Assembly: GCA_902493855.1 (NCBI GenBank)
Contig: CABUQV010000029.1
Location: 1 to 19,947, forward strand
DNA from: an uncultured Collinsella sp.
GTDB taxonomy: Bacteria > Actinomycetota > Coriobacteriia > Coriobacteriales > Coriobacteriaceae
DNA length: 19,947 nucleotides
Direction: 5' to 3'
Below the pieces are notes generated by a model that worked only from the letters and a program-made list of their open reading frames with translations, was not told the DNA's origin and did no database searches. A program made the translations under genes and the position numbers. Below, piece by piece: positions 14,100 to 19,947 of this stretch. The number at the start of each line of letters is the position of its first letter. The stretch's first letter is position 1.

Positions 14100-15101
14100 A
14101 TGACAAATTGCAAACGCTATAAGGTGGCCGCGATCGACCTGGGAACGGTGTCGTCGCGACTGGTGTTGGCCCAGGTCGAGGGCGGGGCGATTGTGGAATC
14201 GTCCAAGCATACCGAGATTACCGACTTGGGTGAAGGCGTGGACGCGACGGGTCGCTTTTGCGAGGCGGCGGTCGAGCGCGTGCTCGCTGCATGCCGCATG
14301 TTTGTGGACGAGGCGCGTGCCTTTGGGGCCGCGTGCATTTGCACCACATGCACGAGCGCCGCGCGCGATGCATCCAATGCCGCACTGCTGCTGGACGGTC
14401 TGCGTGAGCTGGGGCTCGAACCGCAGGTGATTCCGGGCGAGGTCGAGGCGCGCCTGACGTTTTTTGGCGTGGCGCACGACTTTGCCGGCGAGCGCATCAT
14501 TGTTGCCGATTCGGGCGGCGGATCCACGGAGCTCGCAACGGGCGTCTATGCGCCGGAGCGTGGAGTCTTTGCGCTGGAGGGCACGCGTTCGCTGGACATC
14601 GGTTGTCGCCGTGTGACGGAGCGATTTTTCTCGGCACTGCCGCCCGCACGCGGCGAGCTTACTGCCGCTGCCGCGTGGGCGGGCGAGCAGTTCGCTGCCT
14701 ATTTTGAGGGCCTGCCGAGCAATTTTGAGCGCGCCGAACGCTTGGTCGCAGTGGGTGGCACCGTCACCACACTCGTGGCGCTCGTTCATGAGCTGGAACC
14801 GTACGATTCGAGCTTTGTGCACCTGCGCGAGCTTTCGCTGGATCAGGTTTCGGCCGCTATCGAGCGCATGTCTGCGTTGGATGCGGACGGCATCGCCGCT
14901 CTACCGGGTGTACAGCCCAAACGCGCGGGCGTGATCTTGGCTGGTGCCGTGGTAATCCGCGAGCTTATGCGAGCCGGCGGCTACAAGACGCTCACTGTAA
15001 GCGAGAACAGCTTACTCGCCGGCATGGCCGCCACCATCAACGAGGCTCTCGACGGTGCGACCCCCACCATCTCCTGGACCCCAGAGCTCAGCACCCTCTA
15101 A
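14100..15101 (+). CDS. ppx: Exopolyphosphatase / pppGpp phosphatase family protein
   Basis: A 333-residue member of the Ppx/GppA branch of the actin-like ATPase fold, releasing phosphate from polyphosphate or from pppGpp. Seen: phosphate-1 motif AAIDLGTVSSRLVLAQ, CTSAARDASN, EVEARLTFFG, phosphate-2 motif VADSGGGSTELATG, SLDIGCRRVTERF and VAVGGTVTTLVAL. It is the short form, without the C-terminal HD domain of E. coli Ppx, like actinobacterial Ppx1. The ATG follows CGGAGGGGAG, 20 bp after the septum gene, so the two are likely co-transcribed. Whether polyP or pppGpp is preferred cannot be read from sequence. Confidence 0.9.
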   Translation: MTNCKRYKVAAIDLGTVSSRLVLAQVEGGAIVESSKHTEITDLGEGVDATGRFCEAAVERVLAACRMFVDEARAFGAACICTTCTSAARDASNAALLLDGLRELGLEPQVIPGEVEARLTFFGVAHDFAGERIIVADSGGGSTELATGVYAPERGVFALEGTRSLDIGCRRVTERFFSALPPARGELTAAAAWAGEQFAAYFEGLPSNFERAERLVAVGGTVTTLVALVHELEPYDSSFVHLRELSLDQVSAAIERMSALDADGIAALPGVQPKRAGVILAGAVVIRELMRAGGYKTLTVSENSLLAGMAATINEALDGATPTISWTPELSTL

Positions 15102-15102
15102 A

Positions 15103-15173
15103 TAAGTTGCGGTGAAATAGTTCCTAAATAAGCTGGTAAACGGTATAAACAGGATCTATTCCACCGCAACTTA
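15103..15173. repeat. 71-bp inverted repeat after ppx
   Basis: TAAGTTGCGGTGAAATAG (15103-15120) is inverted at 15156-15173 with a single mismatch, and the pairing continues inward through TCCT/AGGA. It begins 1 bp after the ppx stop. It may act as a 3'-end stem for ppx, but the arm length and AT-rich centre look more like an extragenic mobile or REP-type element. Confidence 0.6.
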
Positions 15174-15258
15174 GAGCTCCGCCGGCGTGTAAAAGAAACG
15201 AGCCCGCATCCCTGGGGGACACGAGCTCGTAAACAATACATGGTAGGGGCGGTGGGAC
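15174..15258 (-). pseudogene. Duplicated terminator and truncated 3' end of tRNA-Leu
   Basis: This 85-bp stretch repeats 15370-15454 with few changes, at an offset of exactly 196 bp. It contains a copy of the tRNA-Leu terminator (15192-15230) and then, on the minus strand, CCA plus the acceptor 3' strand and the end of the T-stem (15241-15258). Homology to the tRNA stops there. It is best read as a remnant of a tandem copy of the tRNA gene or of an integration/excision event. Confidence 0.65.
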
Positions 15259-15369
15259 GTCTGCGTATTTGCTGCGCAAATACGCACCGGCTTCGGCCGC
15301 CTGTCGGCGCCCTCGCCGGCTCGCTACGGACGCTGCGCGTCCGCTTAACGCTCGCCCCCTCGCGGGTTC
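15259..15369. other. Hairpin-rich insert between the two tRNA-end copies
   Basis: It has exact hairpins with TGC loops: TGCGTATTTGC / GCAAATACGCA (15262-15286) and GGACGC / GCGTCC near 15329-15343. Its right end, with the first bases of the repeat copy, forms a + strand tRNA T-arm (GCGGG TTCGAGT CCCGC, 15362-15378) with no rest of a tRNA. No credible ORF. Confidence 0.5.
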
Positions 15370-15387
15370 GAGTCCCGCCGGCATCTT

Positions 15388-15426
15388 AAAGAAACGAGCC
15401 CGCATCCCCGGGGGACACGAGCTCGT
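15388..15426 (-). terminator. Terminator of tRNA-Leu
   Basis: On the minus strand ACGAGC...GCTCGT closes a stem that continues inward to TCCCC/GGGGA with a few wobble pairs, followed by TTTCTTT. It lies 10 bp after the encoded CCA of the tRNA. Confidence 0.85.
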
Positions 15427-15436
15427 AAAAGCCAAA

Positions 15437-15521
15437 TGGTAGGGGCGGTGGGACTCGAACCCACAATCCTTGCGGCGAGAGATTTTAAGTCTCCTGCGTA
15501 TGCCAATTCCGCCACGCCCCC
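15437..15521 (-). tRNA. tRNA-Leu(UAA)
   Basis: Read on the minus strand, GGGGGCG (15521-15515) pairs with CGCCCCT as acceptor stem (one G-T), followed by discriminator A and an encoded CCA (15439-15437). The T-arm is GTGGG TTCGAGT CCCAC. The anticodon loop CTTAAAA gives anticodon TAA at 15487-15485 with stem GGAGA/TCTCT. The 85-nt length with a long variable arm (CGCCGCAAGGATT region) fits a class II leucine tRNA. It reads UUA and possibly UUG codons. Confidence 0.95.
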
Positions 15522-15552
15522 GTGAGACTAGAAGTCTAGCACAAGCCGTCCG

Positions 15553-16176
15553 TTACGCGTTGACGGCCATCGAGTGTTGGCCCGACTTCTCCAGGAACTC
15601 CTGGAACTTGGCTTCGTCGCCCTTGTTCTTGTACTGCAGAGCCAACAGATACTCCAAGCGGCAGCTCTTGACCTTGTCGTCACCGGCCTCCTTGAGCATG
15701 CGCTCCAGCTCGGGAATGTCGTTGTGGCGCTTGAGGATCATCGTGTCGTACATCAGTTGGCATTCGTGTGCGACTGCCTCGGCCTGGCCGCCCTCAAAGC
15801 CTTTGATCTCGTGCAGCAGCTCCTTGGACTTTTTGCGGTCCTCCTGGCCAACGTAGTAGTTAAAGGCCTTAATCACCAGGTCGACGCGCTGCATCTTGGG
15901 CAGATTGAGTCCCAGCAGCAAATCGAACATCTCGTCGGCGCGCTTGTGGTCCTCGCGCAGCAGATAGGAGTTCAGGCGCAGGTAGTCGCGGTTATAGCGC
16001 GGGTACAGCATGCTGGTGAGTTTGCCATCGAGCAAACGATCGAACTCGTCCCACTGCTTGGCAGCCATAAGCTGTTGCAGGCGCTTAAACGTGGTGCGTT
16101 TTTTTACGCTAAAGAACACCGATATGGCGATACAAATAATGACGACGGCGGTCCAGAGGGTGCGGGAATCGGGCAT
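15553..16176 (-). CDS. Membrane-anchored helical-repeat (TPR-like) protein of unknown function
   Basis: A 207-residue protein with one N-terminal membrane span (residues about 6-24, WTAVVIICIAISVFFSV) followed by KKR, so the rest should be cytoplasmic. The body is all-helical with recurring 30 to 40-residue units (AAKQWDEFDRLLDGKL, REDHKRADEMFDLLLG, GQEDRKKSKELLHEI, RHNDIPELERMLKEAG, NKGDEAKFQEFLEKSG) that resemble TPR repeats and suggest a protein-binding scaffold. I chose ATG 16176, preceded by AAGGA at good spacing; a longer frame to 16287 runs past a strong promoter. I do not recognise the family. It stands alone, downstream of its own promoter, and ends 31 bp from the tRNA-Leu gene. Confidence 0.75.
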   Translation of the reverse strand: MPDSRTLWTAVVIICIAISVFFSVKKRTTFKRLQQLMAAKQWDEFDRLLDGKLTSMLYPRYNRDYLRLNSYLLREDHKRADEMFDLLLGLNLPKMQRVDLVIKAFNYYVGQEDRKKSKELLHEIKGFEGGQAEAVAHECQLMYDTMILKRHNDIPELERMLKEAGDDKVKSCRLEYLLALQYKNKGDEAKFQEFLEKSGQHSMAVNA

Positions 16177-16231
16177 TTTAGAGTCCTTAGTCGCTCGTAA
16201 AGCGAGCGGTATGACAACACGTGCTAGATGT

Positions 16232-16261
16232 ATTATACGCGGCGTGCAAGCAAACTGGCAT
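16232..16261 (-). promoter_or_regulatory. Promoter of the TPR-like membrane protein gene
   Basis: On the minus strand a perfect TATAAT (16237-16232) lies 18 bp downstream of ATGCCA (16261-16256, four of six matches to TTGACA). The leader of about 50 nt contains the hairpin CGCTCG/CGAGCG (16191-16207 region) before the ribosome binding site. Confidence 0.65.
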
Positions 16262-16339
16262 AAAAGCGCATCGAGGCCGAGCGCCATCGCTCGCTGCGGT
16301 ACACTTACCTAAAGTAAACCATGAAGGGAGACATTACCT

Positions 16340-16627
16340 ATGAAGAAGATTGTTTTGGCTTGCGGTGCTGGCGCTGCTACTTCCACGCTCGTTGCCCAGA
16401 AGGTCGCCACCATGCTCGACGCCAACGGTTACGCCGACAAGTACGAGATCGTGCAGTGCGCCATCTCCGAGGCCAAGGACGTTTGCGACGAGGGCGCCGA
16501 TCTGCTGATCGCCACCACCGTTGCCCCCGAGGGCCTTACCTGCCCGTACGTGAGCGGCGTGCCCTTCATGACCGGCATGAACCGCGTCGCTGCCGAGAAG
16601 GCCGTTCTTGACGTCATGGCTCAGTAG
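16340..16627 (+). CDS. Orphan PTS EIIB component, GatB-like (galactitol type)
   Basis: A 95-residue phosphotransferase EIIB protein. The phosphorylated cysteine is C8 in VLACGAGAATSTLVAQKV, followed by the Rossmann-like body VQCAISEAKDV, LLIATTVAPEG and the end GVPFMTGMNRVAAEKAVLDV. The layout is as in E. coli GatB, whose C-terminus has the similar GMPFVSG. EIIB normally takes phosphate from EIIA and passes it to sugar on EIIC. Neither EIIA nor EIIC is in the window, so it may serve a system encoded elsewhere or act as a regulator. The ATG follows AAGGGAG. A VOC gene starts 11 bp after the stop. Confidence 0.88.
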   Translation: MKKIVLACGAGAATSTLVAQKVATMLDANGYADKYEIVQCAISEAKDVCDEGADLLIATTVAPEGLTCPYVSGVPFMTGMNRVAAEKAVLDVMAQ

Positions 16628-16638
16628 GCGCTGACTGC

Positions 16639-17013
16639 ATGAGTGAGCAGAACGCCAATCCGGTCGAGCTCTTTGGCATGCGCGTTGCCCATGTGGGCAT
16701 TAACGCCACCGACCCGGCAGACGCCCTGGAGATCGCGGAGCTGTTCTCGACGATGATGGGTCTGCCCGTTATCGAGACCCCGGTTTCGTACTTTAACGAT
16801 TCGCTGGTCGAGGTCATGAAGCAGAATGGTCGTGGCACCAAGGACCACATCGGCTTTGCCGTCAACGACATTGATGCGGCCGAGAAGTGGTTTGCCGAGC
16901 GCGGGCTCGAGGTCAACGAAGAGTCGCGCGCGCTGCTGCCCGACGGTAGCACCAAGCTCGTGTACTTTAAGCGCGAGTTCGCCGGTTTCGCCGTGCATCT
17001 GTGCCGCGAGTAG
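16639..17013 (+). CDS. VOC (glyoxalase/bleomycin resistance) family protein
   Basis: A 124-residue single-module VOC protein. HVGINATDPADALEIAELF, VEVMKQNGRGTKDHIGFAV and the closing FAGFAVHL give the two beta-alpha-beta-beta-beta units with likely metal ligands in HVGIN, VEVMK and DHIGF. The pattern closely recalls the C-terminal VOC domain that, from memory, is attached to many firmicute 2-keto-3-deoxy-6-phosphogluconate aldolases; here it stands alone. The start is 11 bp after the EIIB stop, with only a weak TAGGCG upstream, so translation probably depends on coupling. The substrate is unknown; a sugar-acid or keto-sugar phosphate role is inference from the EIIB neighbour. Confidence 0.8.
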   Translation: MSEQNANPVELFGMRVAHVGINATDPADALEIAELFSTMMGLPVIETPVSYFNDSLVEVMKQNGRGTKDHIGFAVNDIDAAEKWFAERGLEVNEESRALLPDGSTKLVYFKREFAGFAVHLCRE

Positions 17014-17037
17014 CGCACAAGCTGCCATAGCTAGCAA

Positions 17038-17073
17038 AAAGGGATAGGGCCGTGTGGCCCTATCCCTTTATTT
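17038..17073. terminator. Bidirectional terminator
   Basis: AAAGGGATAGGGCC and GGCCCTATCCCTTT form an exact 14-bp stem with a GTGT loop. There is a T-rich tail on the + side (TTTATTTA), and the A-run before the stem gives TTTTTGC on the minus side. It serves the VOC gene and the convergent histidine kinase gene. Confidence 0.92.
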
Positions 17074-17088
17074 ATGCCGAGGGGCTTC

Positions 17089-18384
17089 CTAGCGCGGCAG
17101 GCGAATCGTAAAGCGGCTGCCGACGCCCTCGACTGAGGTCACGCCAATGACACCACCATGGCTATCGACGATCCATTTGGCAATGGCAAGCCCCAGACCC
17201 GAGCCCTGCGCGCCGGCATCGCGTGCGTTGTCGGCGCGGTAGAACCGTTCAAACGCGTGAGCTGCGGATTCCTGGTTCATGCCGATGCCCTCGTCCTCAA
17301 CGCTTATGTCGATCGTGCCCGCGCCCGCATCCGGCGTCACGCCAAACGAGATGGATGTGCCCGCGCCCGAATACTTGGCGGCGTTCTGCACGATCACGCG
17401 CAGAGCCTGCTTCACGAGCGCCACGTCAACGGGCGCGTCGCAGCGCGGGTCGCTGACAAGCACGGCGTCAAAGGCCAGTCGATACGTGTGCGCGGCATCG
17501 ATCATCTGCGATTCCTCGCATACCTCGCCGACCAGTGCGGCCAGGTTGGTATGCGCACGCCGCAGGACCGTGCGCCCGGCATCGCCGCGTGCCAAAAACA
17601 GCAGCTGCTCCACGAGCTCCTGCATGTGCTCGCTTTCGGCCTTGAGAGACGCGATGGATTCCGCCAGCACGTCCGGGTCGTCTTTGCCCCAACGATCGAG
17701 CATGTTTACGTAGCCCTGAATCACCGCGATGGGCGTGCGCAGCTCGTGGCTCGCATCGTTGACAAAGCGCATCTGCTGCAGCTTGGCCTCTTGCATTTGG
17801 CGCAGCAGGCGGTTGAGTGCGACCTCGATGCTTGCCAGGTCGGCGTCGCCGGTGGTGACGCTCGGCGAGTCGACGCTTGCGCGCTCGATGGCCTGCTCCA
17901 GCGTTTCCATCTTGCCGCCGGAGAGCTGCATGCGGCCGAGCTCGTCCACGCGCAAGGCCAGGTCGTTGAGCGGCGCCATGGTGCGGCGCACGCGCCTCGC
18001 GCCGCCGAGCATGTTGAGCACGCTGATGACCTGCCAACCCACAACGACAAGGTAGAGGGGCCATAGCGTGACGAGGTCCTGCGCGAGGGGGAAGGTCTTG
18101 CTGGTGCGCGCAAGCTCGACGGTATAGGTGAGCGTTGTCAGGTCCCAGCCGCGCGCGGGCGTCAGCGACATGCTGTGAACGGTGACGCCGGGAATCCAAC
18201 CTGCGGTAAACGCGCTGTCGGGCAGCGTCTGGTTGTATCCATAGACGAGGATCGCCGCCGCAATCACCATCAGCAGCAGATCGAGCCAGACGTAGCTCAT
18301 TAAGCGGCGCCACATATAGCTCCAGTTGATGGCACGGGCGATGGAGGTGACGCGCTTGGCCTCGGCGTTACGCGCGGCAGACAT
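17089..18384 (-). CDS. Two-component sensor histidine kinase
   Basis: A 431-residue membrane kinase. Two membrane spans (about 28-50 and 107-124) enclose an extracellular sensor loop of about 55 residues. A linker of HAMP type leads to the HisKA dimerisation helix with phospho-acceptor H213 in NDASHELRTPIAVIQGY. The ATPase domain has the N-box VIVQNAAKYSGAG, G1 DEGIGMN, FERFYRAD and G2 GSGLGLAIAKW. This architecture matches ArlS/CssS-type kinases paired with OmpR regulators. I chose ATG 18384, which overlaps the end of the regulator gene by 17 bp, implying coupled translation; the frame is open further upstream only inside the regulator gene. The sensor loop has no recognisable ligand motif, so the stimulus is unknown. 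Confidence 0.93.
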   Translation of the reverse strand: MSAARNAEAKRVTSIARAINWSYMWRRLMSYVWLDLLLMVIAAAILVYGYNQTLPDSAFTAGWIPGVTVHSMSLTPARGWDLTTLTYTVELARTSKTFPLAQDLVTLWPLYLVVVGWQVISVLNMLGGARRVRRTMAPLNDLALRVDELGRMQLSGGKMETLEQAIERASVDSPSVTTGDADLASIEVALNRLLRQMQEAKLQQMRFVNDASHELRTPIAVIQGYVNMLDRWGKDDPDVLAESIASLKAESEHMQELVEQLLFLARGDAGRTVLRRAHTNLAALVGEVCEESQMIDAAHTYRLAFDAVLVSDPRCDAPVDVALVKQALRVIVQNAAKYSGAGTSISFGVTPDAGAGTIDISVEDEGIGMNQESAAHAFERFYRADNARDAGAQGSGLGLAIAKWIVDSHGGVIGVTSVEGVGSRFTIRLPR

Positions 18385-19153
18385 AGCCCACCCCGCGCAC
18401 GGTCTGGATGATGCGGGCGCCGCCAACGTCCTCGATCTTGGCACGCAGGTGCGCGATGTGTACGTCGACGTTGTTGGTGTCGCCCACGTATTCGTAGCCC
18501 AGCGCTTCGTGCGCGATGCGCTCGCGCGTGAGCACGGTCTCGGCATGCGCCATAAGCAGGGCGAGGACATCGAACTCGCGGGCCGTGAGCGCGATGGGCG
18601 AGCCGCCGACCGTGACTTCGCGGCGGTCGGGATCGAGCGCGACCGAACCCACGGTGAGCGCGGCGGGGGAGGGCGCGACGGATGTCTGGACCGTGTCGCT
18701 GGTTTGGGACATCGTGGCGGCGTTGCCGGTCGCACCGCCCGCCATGCCCGCCCCGGCACCGAAGCCGCCTGCACCCGAAGCCGCCCGCACGGCCTCCGAG
18801 CGCTTCAGCGCTACGCGGATCCGTGCGAACAGCTCCTCAATCGCAAATGGCTTGGTCAGGTAATCGTCGGCGCCGGCATCGAGCCCGGCAACCTTGTCCA
18901 TCACGGCATCGCGCGCGGTGACCATAATCACCGGCACATCCTTGTGCTTGCGGACACGTCGCAGGACCTCCATGCCGTTGAGCTGCGGCAACAGCACATC
19001 GAGCAGAATCAGATCGTAGTCGCGCTCCAGCGCCAGGTCCACGGCGGTGCGGCCGTCGGCGGCGTGCTCCACCTGGTAGCCCTCGTGCTCCAGCTCGAGC
19101 GTCACAAAGCGGGCGATTTTCTCCTCGTCCTCTACGATCAGGATCCGTGCCAT
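18368..19153 (-). CDS. OmpR/PhoB-family response regulator with a long Gly/Ala linker
   Basis: A 261-residue DNA-binding regulator. The receiver domain (1-118) has the acidic pair E8-D9, phospho-acceptor D52 in LILLDVLLP, T79 and K101 in DDYLTKPF. The winged-helix domain (about 166-261) has LTAREFDVLALLMAH, VLTRERIAHEALG, DVHIAHLRAKI and IIQTVRGVGYVCRA. Between them lies a linker of about 47 residues (119-165) made mostly of Gly, Ala, Ser and Thr; family linkers are usually well under 20. The kinase gene overlaps its end and is the evident partner. The DUF4342 gene ends 18 bp upstream, placing all three in one operon. Confidence 0.95.
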   Translation of the reverse strand: MARILIVEDEEKIARFVTLELEHEGYQVEHAADGRTAVDLALERDYDLILLDVLLPQLNGMEVLRRVRKHKDVPVIMVTARDAVMDKVAGLDAGADDYLTKPFAIEELFARIRVALKRSEAVRAASGAGGFGAGAGMAGGATGNAATMSQTSDTVQTSVAPSPAALTVGSVALDPDRREVTVGGSPIALTAREFDVLALLMAHAETVLTRERIAHEALGYEYVGDTNNVDVHIAHLRAKIEDVGGARIIQTVRGVGYVCRA

Positions 19154-19171
19154 GCGTGCCCCCGTCTGCGA

Positions 19172-19714
19172 TTACTTGTCGTCGTTCAGATTTTGCTTTA
19201 TGTCGTCCGCGGCGTTGGCAGCGCTATCCATAAGGTTGTTGATGCTGCCGGGCACGTCGCCGTCGCTATCGATGCGGTAGCGCATGCCAAAGAACAGGCC
19301 AATCAACATCAGCCATATCGTGGCGCCCCAGGCAAACAGCGCGACGATAGGGATCAGGATGGGAATGTTGAGGATGATCGCATCGCGGCGCGTGGCGATA
19401 AACTTGGTGTCCAGGCTCAGGCGGAAGAGCTTTTTGAGGTACTCCCACACGCTGTCCATCTTCTTGGAGAAGTCGGTCTTTTCGCTCGACTTCTCGTAGG
19501 CGGCCTGCGCGGCGACCATCTCGGCCGAGGGTTCATCGACCGGCTCGGACTCGGTGGCGGCGTGCGCCGACGTGGTCTGGGTCTTGCCCTGCGACTCGAG
19601 CCAAATGATGGCATCCAAAACGTTGCCGTCGGCGGCGTCGAGTGCTGCCTTGGCATCGGTGTAGCTCACGTTGCACTTGGTGCGGATGGTTTCAACTTTT
19701 TCGAGGTCGTCCAT
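19172..19714 (-). CDS. UBA-like / DUF4342 membrane protein
   Basis: A 180-residue protein. Residues 1-42 (MDDLEKVETIRTKCNVSYTD, then AKAALDAADGNVLDAIIWLES) form a UBA-like three-helix module of the kind found in EF-Ts and in DUF4342 proteins. A Ser/Thr/Glu-rich linker (43-80) follows, then a basic amphipathic stretch and a hydrophobic region (about 113-143) with one or two membrane spans, and an acidic tail. Function is unknown. It is the first gene of the operon with the two-component pair, so it may modulate or be reported on by that system; this is inference from position. The ATG follows AAGGACAGG. Confidence 0.82.
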   Translation of the reverse strand: MDDLEKVETIRTKCNVSYTDAKAALDAADGNVLDAIIWLESQGKTQTTSAHAATESEPVDEPSAEMVAAQAAYEKSSEKTDFSKKMDSVWEYLKKLFRLSLDTKFIATRRDAIILNIPILIPIVALFAWGATIWLMLIGLFFGMRYRIDSDGDVPGSINNLMDSAANAADDIKQNLNDDK

Positions 19715-19738
19715 GACCTGTCCTTTCGTTCGATGGGC

Positions 19739-19803
19739 GCGACGCCGGGCGATCTGCCCGGGCGCGAGCGTTGCGTTCGGCGGTCTGCGTTGCGCGGCGT
19801 CGC
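19739..19803 (-). other. Structured 5' leader of the DUF4342 operon
   Basis: GCGACGCCG (19739-19747) and CGGCGTCGC (19795-19803) are exact inverse complements. They enclose a local hairpin CCGGGC/GCCCGG (19745-19761 region). The leader between the probable promoter and the ATG is thus strongly folded. No known riboswitch class is recognisable. Confidence 0.4.
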
Positions 19804-19832
19804 CCCGCCCTTGGTCGAACTCTATAGTGCAG

Positions 19833-19866
19833 GTTATAGATTAAGCGATTCTTGAGCCAAGATTAA
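19833..19866 (-). promoter_or_regulatory. Probable promoter of the DUF4342/two-component operon with direct repeats
   Basis: On the minus strand TTGGCT (19860-19855) and TATAAC (19838-19833) are spaced by 16 bp. The heptamer AGATTAA (+ strand) occurs at 19838-19844 and 19860-19866, exactly 22 bp apart, touching the -10 and the -35. Two helical turns between direct repeats is the spacing expected for OmpR-type regulators, so autoregulation is plausible. Confidence 0.45.
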
Positions 19867-19905
19867 TGTTGGATGAGTTTTTGGGTGGCGGTGGGGAAGG
19901 GAGAG

Positions 19906-19938
19906 ATGCCTTTCTGGATAGCTAGCAGCGAGGTCTAA
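19906..19938 (+). other. Possible 10-codon ORF at the window edge
   Basis: ATG at 19906 follows GGAAGGGAGAG and reads MPFWIASSEV before TAA. It may be a leader peptide, part of a repeat, or chance. The sequence continues beyond the window and nothing else is recognisable after 19867. Confidence 0.15.
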
Positions 19939-19947
19939 TACTTTTCC

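Noticed and set aside
15362..15378. T-arm sequence on the + strand as a possible second tRNA
   Set aside because: No matching acceptor, D or anticodon arm is found around it, so it is only a fragment.
15124..15435. 103-residue minus-strand frame across the tRNA-remnant region
   Set aside because: It is the translation of the duplicated terminator, tRNA end and hairpins, not protein-like.
18385..18774. N-terminal extension of the histidine kinase into the regulator gene
   Set aside because: It overlaps the DNA-binding domain of the regulator in another frame; ATG 18384 gives a normal kinase N-terminus before the first membrane span.
18326..19855. 509-residue open frame on the + strand opposite the two-component operon
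   Set aside because: It mirrors three well-supported minus-strand genes and shows no motif of its own.
1..19947. CRISPR array, transposase or prophage genes
   Set aside because: No regularly spaced direct repeats and no protein with transposase, integrase or phage motifs.

Overview
The window is GC-rich, gene-dense bacterial chromosome with short intergenic gaps and canonical AGGAGG-type ribosome binding sites. The run mazG - eno - FtsB/DivIC-like septum protein - ppx matches the order I know from actinobacteria such as Mycobacterium (there with extra genes between). The single-TM septum protein with a long disordered N-terminus, GC-skewed codon use, and several dispersed-looking palindromes point to the class Coriobacteriia, most likely Collinsella or a close relative. 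The organism call is inference from gene style, not a database match.

Region 1 (1-9352) is a histidine biosynthesis locus. After the 3' end of an unidentified gene and its terminator come a fused hisZ-hisG, then hisD, hisC, hisB, hisH, hisA, hisF, hisI and hisE on the + strand. A convergent PHP-family histidinol-phosphatase gene (minus strand) ends against hisE. Together they cover every step from PRPP + ATP to L-histidine. The inner genes are tightly packed (ATGA overlap at hisH/hisA, 0 to 3 bp gaps at hisC/hisB, hisD/hisC and hisA/hisF). The gaps hisB/hisH, hisF/hisI and hisE/phosphatase each hold a different palindromic element.

Region 2 (9353-15173) holds a 340-bp gap with a strong inverted repeat, a stand-alone LarC C-terminal domain (nickel-pincer cofactor synthesis), a YfcE-like phosphodiesterase, mazG, a terminator, eno, a terminator, the FtsB/DivIC-like membrane protein, a Ppx/GppA phosphatase and a 71-bp hairpin element.

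Region 3 (15174-15521, minus strand) has tRNA-Leu(UAA) and its terminator. An 85-bp imperfect duplicate of the tRNA 3' end plus terminator lies 196 bp away, separated by a hairpin-rich insert that carries a tRNA T-arm fragment on the other strand.

Region 4 (15553-17069) has a membrane-anchored helical-repeat protein on the minus strand, divergent from a small two-gene unit: an orphan GatB-like PTS EIIB and a VOC protein resembling the domain attached to some KDPG aldolases. A symmetric terminator follows.

Region 5 (17089-19714, minus strand) is a three-gene operon: a UBA-like/DUF4342 membrane protein, an OmpR-family response regulator and a histidine kinase. Its probable promoter overlaps a pair of 7-bp direct repeats 22 bp apart. 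I found no CRISPR array, intact transposase or phage gene. The most unusual items are the HisZ-HisG fusion, the orphan LarC domain, the orphan EIIB+VOC pair and the partly duplicated tRNA-Leu locus.
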